Part shown: positions 8,472-17,085 of the stretch, in pieces
Layout of the letters: each line of letters starts with the position of its first letter
Position numbering within the stretch: the stretch's first letter is position 1
Assembly: GCA_003647065.1 (NCBI GenBank)
Contig: QMMC01000003.1
Location: 1 to 51,301, forward strand
Reading direction: 5' to 3'
DNA: 51,301 nucleotides
From: Deltaproteobacteria bacterium
GTDB lineage: Bacteria > Myxococcota_A > Polyangia > Polyangiales > B10-G4
Translations under genes and position numbers: made by a program
Notes under the pieces: model-generated
Seen by the model: only the letters and a program-made list of their open reading frames with translations
Told to the model about the DNA's origin: nothing
The model's database searches: none

Positions 8472-9335
8472 TTGATCTACATCGCGCCCATAGTCGCCGT
8501 GGCTCTCTTGTCTGTCTTGGCCGCCGGAACCGGGGGTTGCTCCGGGGAACCAACGCGAAACGAGCTTCGTTGCCGACGTCTCGGGGGGACCGAAGCCAAG
8601 GCCGCGCACGACGGGCTACGCATCCTCGTGGGCAGTCACGTGGTGGATTCCGCGATCACCGCCGGACGGGTGGCTCGATGTGAAAGCGCCGCGGCCGCCG
8701 TCTTCGTGGCCGTGGAGGAGGCGCGACGACGATTGCCGAGGGAGCTCCGGCGCCCCGTCGATGTGCACCTCGACCCCCGGGGCCATCACCCGCCCGACGG
8801 CGTAGAGACGTTGATCGCACACGGCGCACTGCTCGTCGATGGGCGTCGGGGCGCGAACCTCGACCAGTCCATCTGGCTCCACGAACTGATCCACGTAGCG
8901 GCCGCGGGGTCACGGCCCTCGGACCCCATTGGCAGCCGGCTCATTGCGGCCGTCGATGAGGCCGCGGCGGACTACGGTGCGGCGGTGGTCCTCGGTCGCA
9001 CCCACCTCGGCCCGCCGGGCCCCCGGGGGGCTCGAGACCTGGAAGACGGCGAGGCGCTGCGGCCTGCGGCCTTCCACGCCCTGGCGGTTGGAGAGGGCTT
9101 CGACGCCCACGGCTTCGGCCTCCCCCTCGCAGCCGCCCTCCTGGACCAGGAAGCCGAGCCCGGCGCATTGCTCGAGGACCTGGTCACCACCCTCGGCGGA
9201 CGCGGCGCTCCCTGGCCGCAGAGCGTGGGTGCGGCCGGCGCCGTGCAGGCCCTCGTCACACGCTGTCCTCCACGCTCCCGAGATGGGCTCGCCACGGCTC
9301 TCGAAGACTGGCTACCCCCGGAGCTGCTCCCTTGA
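8472..9335 (+). CDS. Lipoprotein with an HExxH zinc-protease-like motif
   Basis: 287 residues from TTG 8472, preceded by AAGAG. The start is chosen because it gives an N-terminal hydrophobic stretch and lipobox-like segment (SVLAAGTGGC). HELIH at residues 137-141 (in SIWLHELIHVAAAG) and the acidic segment DEAAADYGA starting at D162, with E163 22 residues after the second His, fit the zinc site of a gluzincin-type metallopeptidase. Outside the motif I recognise no family. Activity is inferred, not proven; the protein is probably anchored in the periplasm or at the surface. It lies between a terminator and the kinase gene, so it may be monocistronic. Confidence 0.6.
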   Translation: MIYIAPIVAVALLSVLAAGTGGCSGEPTRNELRCRRLGGTEAKAAHDGLRILVGSHVVDSAITAGRVARCESAAAAVFVAVEEARRRLPRELRRPVDVHLDPRGHHPPDGVETLIAHGALLVDGRRGANLDQSIWLHELIHVAAAGSRPSDPIGSRLIAAVDEAAADYGAAVVLGRTHLGPPGPRGARDLEDGEALRPAAFHALAVGEGFDAHGFGLPLAAALLDQEAEPGALLEDLVTTLGGRGAPWPQSVGAAGAVQALVTRCPPRSRDGLATALEDWLPPELLP

Positions 9336-9367
9336 TTCGGGGTTCACTATCCCCAGTGGCCCAATTA

Positions 9368-9385
9368 CGGGGGTTGTCACCCCCG
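9368..9385 (+). other. GC-rich hairpin between the lipoprotein and kinase genes
   Basis: CGGGGGT (9368-9374) and ACCCCCG (9379-9385) form a perfect seven-base stem around TGTC. No T-run follows, so an intrinsic terminator is unlikely; it could block readthrough or be part of the control region in the 182-base gap before the kinase. Confidence 0.35.
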
Positions 9386-9517
9386 GCTTTCAGCCCCCAA
9401 TCGCATGAAAGGTGATGTCGGAGCAGAGGCGCAGCTATCCTACAAAAATTCGCTCGATATCAAAGGCTGCATTGATCGAATGGTCCGACGAGGGCAGCCT
9501 GACGATTGGAGGTCTAC

Positions 9518-11971
<2,454 letters not shown>

Positions 11972-11988
11972 TTTCGGGGTGCGGTTCC

Positions 11989-12067
11989 GCGCGATGACGG
12001 CGTCGTGGTTGGACGCGGGGGAGCGCGATGACGGCGTCGGGGTTGGACACGGGGAGCGCGATGACGG
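11989..12067. repeat. 33-34 bp tandem repeat, about 2.3 copies
   Basis: Units start with GCGCGATGACGG at 11989, 12023 and 12056 (spacing 34 and 33). The first two continue GCGTCG then a G-rich stretch containing GGTTGGAC; the third is cut off where element A begins. Confidence 0.85.
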
Positions 12068-12070
12068 CGC

Positions 12071-12210
12071 GCTTGGGGGTGCCTCCCGCTCCAGGGGCTT
12101 TGTTACGCGAGGGCCGGAGTTGGCGCTGTGGGGGGCGGGGATGGTGTCGCGGTTGCCGGGTTTCGCTCGGGGGCCGGACGCTTTGACTGTCGCGGGAGGC
12201 ACCCCCAAGC
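12071..12210 (-). mobile_element. MITE-like element, copy A
   Basis: A 140 bp element bounded by a perfect 19 bp terminal inverted repeat, GCTTGGGGGTGCCTCCCGC at 12071-12089 and its complement at 12192-12210. The interior, read in reverse, closely matches copy B (12893-13042), including CGACAGTCAAAGCGTCCGGC and the CACAGC(G/A)CCAACTCCGGCC segment. It is too short to code for a transposase. Short size, terminal inverted repeats and a second copy suggest a non-autonomous element or a dispersed intergenic repeat family; no target-site duplication could be identified. Confidence 0.55.
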
Positions 12211-12892
12211 ACGCCTGATTGCATAAGCCGGGCGAGCTTCGGCTGAGATGGTGGTCTCCGGGGACCTTCTTGGTGGTGGTATTAGATGGGGATGCTCCCG
12301 GTCCCGGCGGGGGGCGTCTGCTCCGCTCCTAGCGTTCGGTGTTCCCAGAGGATGGTCGCGGGGGCGGCTGCGGTGACCGCTCGGCATGGCGGGCGCGGAG
12401 GCGCACGGGCCTCCGCATCCACCCCACCGCCGGGACCTCGTGACGCTAGCTGGGTGAGACGCCTTTCCATTCGCGAGGTGAGCTCACTGGTGAGGTTCCA
12501 CGAGGGCACACCTGGCTCATCTAGAGGCTCAATTTCGTGCAGATGCGCCAGGCCCTCCGGACCCGTTGCTCTTCATACCGACGATCAGAGCCCTTTGCTC
12601 CATTGCCAACAGGGGGCTCGTCATGCCCATCCCCAAATCAAAGGCGGGGCGCACAGTACGAGTGGGAGGTTCCGGCGGTGGGGTGGCGGCGCAGGCCCGT
12701 GCGTGAGCACGTACACCATGCGGTACGGAATGATCCCAGCGCCGTCACGACCATCCTCCGGCGACTGCGAATGTTAGGAGCGGAGCAGACGCCCCCTGCC
12801 GGAGCCGGAATCATCCCCGGTTAGTACCCCCACCACCCAAGGTCACCGGAGACCACCATTTCATCGACAGTTGGCTCTCCTCAGGAATATCA

Positions 12893-13042
12893 GGCGTGGT
12901 TGGGGGTGCCTCCCGCGACAGTCAAAGCGTCCGGCCCCCGAGCGAGACCCGATACCCGCGACACCAACCCCGCCCCCCACAGCACCAACTCCGGCCGTCA
13001 CGTAACGAGCGCCCTGGAGCTGGAGGCACCCCCAACCACGCC
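12893..13042 (+). mobile_element. MITE-like element, copy B
   Basis: A 150 bp element in the opposite orientation to copy A. Its ends form a perfect 21 bp terminal inverted repeat (12893-12913 and 13022-13042; core TTGGGGGTGCCTCC). It differs from copy A by scattered substitutions only. The frame of the downstream gene happens to stay open through it, but the translation just follows the repeat. Confidence 0.55.
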
Positions 13043-13169
13043 GTCAACCCAGCGCACACCCCACCGTTCATGCAAGGCGCCATCCCAGAAGTCATCCCAT
13101 AAGTCATCCGAGAACGCCGTTCTAGCAGCCCATCTCCCGGCCCCAGCCTGTTATAGTCCAACCCCTCTG

Positions 13170-14309
13170 ATGGCGAGATCGTCGGTCATGCCCCCGCCGC
13201 CGGGGTACAAGCCCCTCGACCAGCTCACGTTGGCCGACCTCGAAGCGATTCGCATCCTGCTGCGCGGTGGGTCGGTGATCGACTGGCACCGGCTCAACTT
13301 CGAGGACGACGAGGCGGCCCGGGCATTTTTGTCCGCCCAAGAGCACCAGCACGACGACCCGGCGGACCACGCGCGGGCCGAAGCGGTGAAGAACTCTGCG
13401 ATCAGCTACCTGAGGCGCAACTTCGAATTCCCGATTCCGAAGCCCGTCGCCAACGCCGACGTGCCCGCCCTCCTGATGCTCGCGTCCAGCCGGGGGCACC
13501 GACAGCTCTGCGCCTGCACGATCCTGAAGGTGATGCACATCATCCATCACCTCGAGGCCCGCGAGCTGCTCTTCATGCTGCCGGTGTCGGACCAAGAGGT
13601 CTTCCACATGGTCGAGCAGAAGGTGTACCGCGTGATCGGGGCGATGCTCGCCCGGGGGCTACCGATCCTCGAGTTCATCGGCGGCCGCAAGAACAAGGAC
13701 TCGCTCTACACCAAGCTGCTCTCGAAGCAGGAGACGGTCGCCGCTCAAATCTACGACAAGCTGCGCTTTCGCATCGTGACCCGTGAACCCGATGACATCT
13801 TTCCGGTTCTCAGCTACCTGATGCGCGAGGTCTTCCCGTTCAACTACGTGATTCCCGGGGAGTCGACCAATACGCTCTTTCACTTCCGCAGCTACTGCGA
13901 AGGGCACGAGAACCTCGCACCCAAGCTCGACCGGCTGCAGCTCTCCCCCGATCTCGAAGGCGATGAGATCTGGGTCGACAACCGATTCACTGCCAAGGAC
14001 TACCGGGTCGTGCACTTCGTCGTGGACATGCCCGTCCGACTCCCCGACGAGATGATCGACGCCGCACCACCGGCGGCCTGGGCCCTCGGAAAAGTGATTT
14101 TCGTTCAGACCGAATTTCAGATCATCGACCGCGAAACAGAGCAGGCCAACGAGATGGGCACGGCGAGCCACGCCAGCTACAAGGACCGGCAAAAGATGGC
14201 CGTGATGCGTCGCCTGAAGGTCGGCCTCGAGGAGGCCCGCCCACGGCGCCGGAACGCCCCCGGGCCCCGAGCCACAAAGAAGACTCCGCGGGGCGGGAAG
14301 AAGAAATAG
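13170..14309 (+). CDS. RelA/SpoT-synthetase-like protein, resembling the TIGR04552 family
   Basis: 379 residues, soluble. The opening (LTLADLEAIRILLRGGSVIDWHRLNF) recalls the deltaproteobacterial TIGR04552 family of unknown function. From residue 171 the sequence tracks the (p)ppGpp synthetase fold: GGRKNKDSLYTKL (171-183), IYDKLRFRI (Y195, D196), DYRVVHF (Y278, H282) and TEFQIID (E315) then ANEMGTASHASYKDRQ. These correspond to the GRxKxxxSxxxK, YDxxxxR, GYxSLH and E-Q-I-R-T blocks; the Arg of the last block is Ile-Asp here. The C-terminus is a basic Lys/Arg tail. ATG 13170 is used because the frame upstream runs into the repeat element; ATG 13188 is an alternative. Nucleotide-binding activity is inference. 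Confidence 0.65.
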   Translation: MARSSVMPPPPGYKPLDQLTLADLEAIRILLRGGSVIDWHRLNFEDDEAARAFLSAQEHQHDDPADHARAEAVKNSAISYLRRNFEFPIPKPVANADVPALLMLASSRGHRQLCACTILKVMHIIHHLEARELLFMLPVSDQEVFHMVEQKVYRVIGAMLARGLPILEFIGGRKNKDSLYTKLLSKQETVAAQIYDKLRFRIVTREPDDIFPVLSYLMREVFPFNYVIPGESTNTLFHFRSYCEGHENLAPKLDRLQLSPDLEGDEIWVDNRFTAKDYRVVHFVVDMPVRLPDEMIDAAPPAAWALGKVIFVQTEFQIIDRETEQANEMGTASHASYKDRQKMAVMRRLKVGLEEARPRRRNAPGPRATKKTPRGGKKK

Positions 14310-14351
14310 CGCCCGCTGGAACCCTGAGGCGGAACTGGCCTCGTGAACTCG

Positions 14352-14549
14352 CTAGCTCTGGGAGCTGCTGGTGCTGGTCTCGGCGTTGCGCTGGGTGCTC
14401 GATTTGGGAGCGACCCGGCCCAGGCTGAGGGTCGCGACGAAGATGCCTACGGTGATCCCGAGGACGAAGAGGTTCCCAAAAATGGCCCCGTGGCACCCAC
14501 TGAGGACCAAGGGGAGGAGAACCGCGCTCGAAATCAACATCTTCTGCAT
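14352..14549 (-). CDS. Small lipoprotein with a transmembrane-like segment
   Basis: 65 residues: a signal peptide with lipobox (LLPLVLSGC, Cys 19), a second hydrophobic stretch (AIFGNLFVLGITVGIFVATLSL) and a Ser/Thr-rich tail. ATG 14549 is used; ATG 14540 is three codons later. It converges on the synthetase-like gene (42 bases between stops) and is divergent from lon. The clear lipobox and membrane segment make it more than a chance frame. Function unknown. Confidence 0.6.
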   Translation of the reverse strand: MQKMLISSAVLLPLVLSGCHGAIFGNLFVLGITVGIFVATLSLGRVAPKSSTQRNAETSTSSSQS

Positions 14550-14577
14550 CTGCGAAGCCTCGGGGATGGGGGATTTC

Positions 14578-14591
14578 CTACCTGTAGGTAG
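14578..14591. promoter_or_regulatory. Palindrome in the lon / small-lipoprotein divergent region
   Basis: CTACCT-GT-AGGTAG is a perfect 6+6 inverted repeat in the 147-base gap between the two divergent genes. Its position fits an operator acting on either or both, but no regulator can be assigned. Confidence 0.3.
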
Positions 14592-14696
14592 TTGTCCTAC
14601 ATCCCTAGGTGGTGGTCCAGTAAGTAGCAGATCTGTGTGCGATCGGAAAGCCACAACGGTTGAATCGCGGCGCAAGTGGGCGACACTACGCCCCTC

Positions 14697-17069
14697 ATGA
14701 GTGACTCGGAGATTCCCGACGGCGAAGCCGTACTGCCGATCCTGCCCCTGCGCAACTCGGTGCTCTTCCCGGCATCGGTCGTACCCGTCAACGTCGGTCG
14801 TCCACGGTCGGTGCGCTTGATCGAAGAGGCGTTCGGTCAGGAGCGGCCGACGATCGGCGTCGTGGCCCAACGCAGGTTGGAGACCGAAGACCCCGACTTC
14901 CCGCAGGTGCATACCTTCGGCACGATCGCGCGAGTCCTGAAAGTGATTCGCCTGAGCTCGGGCAACTACAGCGTCGTGCTCCAGGGCGTGTCGCGCATGG
15001 AGATCATCGAGGGCATCGCCCAGTCGCCTTCCCTGCGAGCGCGCACGCGTCGGATTCATGAGACTCCGATGCGCAACGTCGAGATCGACGCCCTCGCGAC
15101 GAACCTTCGGGAGTCGATGCGCAAGCTGTCGACGATCCTTCCCGGGCAGTCACGGGAGGCGAGCCAAGTCCTCGACAACGTCCAGGACCCGGGATCCCTC
15201 GCCGACCTGGTCGCCAGCAACCTGCCGGTCGGGACCTCCGCCAAGCAGGAGGTCCTCGAGCTCCTCGACGTGCGTGAACGATTGCGTCGAGTCACCGAGC
15301 TCGTCACCCGCCAGGCAGAGGTCCACCGCGTCAAGAAGGAGATCTCGACGATGGTGCAGGAGGAGATGTCGCGCTCTCAGCGCGAATATCTACTCCGCCA
15401 GCAGATGAAGGAGATCCGACGCGAGCTCGGCGAAGGGGACGATGACGACGACGACATCGATAACCTGCGCGAACGCCTCGCCCGGGCCGAGCTCCCCCCC
15501 GAGGCCGAGCGCGCTGCCAAGAAGCAGCTCTCCCGCATGCGGTCGATGTCCCCGGCGGGCAGCGAGTACCACGTGTCACGGCAGTACGTGGAATGGCTGG
15601 CCGATCTGCCCTGGGGCAAAGTCACCGCCGATCGCCTCGACGTCAGCGAAGCGCGCCGGGTCCTCGACGAGGACCACCACGGCCTCGAGAAGATCAAGCG
15701 ACGCATCCTCGAATACATCGCCGTCCGCAAGCTCCGGAGCGACAAGAAGGGGCCCATCCTATGCCTCGTCGGCCCCCCCGGGGTCGGCAAGACGAGCCTC
15801 AGCAAGTCGATCGCCCGGGCGACCGGCCGAAACTTCACCCGCGTCGCCCTCGGCGGCGTACAGGACGAGGCCGAGATCCGAGGCCACCGACGAACGTACG
15901 TGGGCTCGTTCCCGGGACGGATCATCGGCGCCTTCAAGAAGGCAGGTTCGCGCAACCCGGTGATGCTCCTCGACGAGGTCGACAAGATGGGCCGCGACTT
16001 CCAGGGCGACCCCGGGAGTGCGCTCCTCGAGGTCCTCGACCCCGAACAAAATTCGGAGTTCGTCGACCACTACCTCGATGTGCCCTTCGATCTTTCGCAG
16101 GTGTTGTTCGTCGCGACGGCCAACCGGAAGGACACGATTCCCCGGCCCCTCCTCGATCGCATGGAGATGATCGAACTGCCCGGCTACACCCGCGAAGAGA
16201 AACTCGCGATCGCGCAGCAGTTCTTGATCCCGAAGCAGCTCTCCGAGCACGGGCTGTCTCCGGAGCGACTCGAGTTCCTCGAGTCGGGCGTCGACAAGCT
16301 CGTCGACGAGTACACCCGGGAAGCCGGCGTTCGAAAACTCGAGCAGATGGTGGCGGCCGTATGCCGCGCCGTCGCGGTGCGCCTCGCCCACGGCGAAGAC
16401 GTGATGGAAAAGGCCGGCCCGGAGTTCGTCGAGGACGTCCTCGGCCCGCCGCGGATCAAGCCCCAGATGGTCGAACGTCACGGGAAGGCCGGCGTCGCGA
16501 CCGGCCTGTCGTGGACGCCCTCGGGCGGCGACCTGATGTTCGTGGAGTCCCAACGCATGCCCGGGAAGGGTCGAATCCACCTCACCGGAAACATGGGTGG
16601 CATTCTCAAGGAGTCGGTCGCCACCGCGTTCACCTACATTCGAGCACGACCGGAGAAACTCGGCCTGCCGGAAGATTTCCTGTCGAAGATCGACGTGCAC
16701 GTGCACCTTCCCCAGGGCGCGGTGAAAAAGGACGGCGCGGCGGCGGGCATGGCGATCTTCGTATCCCTCGCCTCGATGCTCACCCGCCTCGAAGCCCGGC
16801 CGGATGTCGCCATGAGCGGCGAAGTCACGCTTCGGGGCGCTGTGCTCAAGGTCACCGGCATCAAGTCCAAGTGCCTCGCCGCCCACCGTGCGGGGATCAA
16901 ACACGTGATCCTCCCGAAGCGAAACGAGCCCGACCTCGACGATCTCCCCGATACGGTGCGCAAGGGCCTCACGATCCATCTCGTCTCGAAGGTCAGCGAG
17001 GTTCTCGAGCTGGCCCTCGTGATGGAGTCACCGGAAGCCACCGCGGCACCGGCTGCTCCGCCGGCCTGA
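14697..17069 (+). CDS. lon: Lon-family ATPase lacking the catalytic serine
   Basis: 790 residues, full Lon length. The N-terminal LON substrate domain starts LPILPLRNSVLFP and runs to about 205, then a coiled region with an Asp-rich stretch (GDDDDDDID). The AAA+ module has Walker A GPPGVGKT (359-366) and Walker B MLLDEVD (423-429). In the protease domain the canonical KDGPSAG reads KDGAAAG, so the nucleophile position (residue 682, codon 16740-16742) is Ala; the dyad lysine is kept (K723, TGIKSKCLAA). An ATP-driven unfoldase, chaperone or DNA-binding role without proteolysis is inferred. ATG 14697 is used; GTG 14676 is in frame. Neither has a good ribosome binding site. Confidence 0.9.
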   Translation: MSDSEIPDGEAVLPILPLRNSVLFPASVVPVNVGRPRSVRLIEEAFGQERPTIGVVAQRRLETEDPDFPQVHTFGTIARVLKVIRLSSGNYSVVLQGVSRMEIIEGIAQSPSLRARTRRIHETPMRNVEIDALATNLRESMRKLSTILPGQSREASQVLDNVQDPGSLADLVASNLPVGTSAKQEVLELLDVRERLRRVTELVTRQAEVHRVKKEISTMVQEEMSRSQREYLLRQQMKEIRRELGEGDDDDDDIDNLRERLARAELPPEAERAAKKQLSRMRSMSPAGSEYHVSRQYVEWLADLPWGKVTADRLDVSEARRVLDEDHHGLEKIKRRILEYIAVRKLRSDKKGPILCLVGPPGVGKTSLSKSIARATGRNFTRVALGGVQDEAEIRGHRRTYVGSFPGRIIGAFKKAGSRNPVMLLDEVDKMGRDFQGDPGSALLEVLDPEQNSEFVDHYLDVPFDLSQVLFVATANRKDTIPRPLLDRMEMIELPGYTREEKLAIAQQFLIPKQLSEHGLSPERLEFLESGVDKLVDEYTREAGVRKLEQMVAAVCRAVAVRLAHGEDVMEKAGPEFVEDVLGPPRIKPQMVERHGKAGVATGLSWTPSGGDLMFVESQRMPGKGRIHLTGNMGGILKESVATAFTYIRARPEKLGLPEDFLSKIDVHVHLPQGAVKKDGAAAGMAIFVSLASMLTRLEARPDVAMSGEVTLRGAVLKVTGIKSKCLAAHRAGIKHVILPKRNEPDLDDLPDTVRKGLTIHLVSKVSEVLELALVMESPEATAAPAAPPA

Positions 17070-17085
17070 CGATCACTCTCGGACG

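Larger units (their letters stand above)
12071..13042. repeat. Long imperfect inverted repeat, arms of about 370 bp
   Basis: Left arm 12071-12440 and right arm 12667-13042 are reverse-complement related along their length. Matched blocks, left versus right: element A/B; ATGGTGGTCTCCGG (from about 12248) with its complement near 12846-12861; GGGGGCGTCTGCTCCGCTCC (about 12308-12330) with its complement at 12777-12796; GAGGATGGTCG (about 12350) with its complement at 12746-12756; and CGCACGGGCCT...CCACCCCACCGCCGG (12402-12434) with its complement at 12671-12705. Spacing between blocks is conserved, so both arms descend from one sequence. The transcript could fold into a very long hairpin. Confidence 0.75.
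11972..13169. other. Gene-poor 1.2 kb region made largely of repeats
   Basis: Open frames here show no recognisable domain and coincide with the repeat arms, so I call no gene. It contains a 33-34 bp tandem repeat (11989-12067), two 140-150 bp palindrome-ended elements in inverted orientation, and wider flanking similarity that makes the block one long imperfect inverted repeat (12071-13042). About 220 bases in its centre (12441-12666) have no counterpart. The promoter of the downstream gene (ATG 13170) should lie in the last 130 bases. Confidence 0.7.

Noticed and set aside
12286-12777. 163-codon frame inside the long inverted repeat
   Set aside because: Both ends fall in the repeat arms, so the translation just reflects the repeat; no ribosome binding site or domain.
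12900-13169. N-terminal extension of the synthetase-like protein through element B
   Set aside because: The extra 90 residues are a translation of the repeat element, and a similar peptide appears opposite copy A; ATG 13170 gives a start right before conserved sequence.
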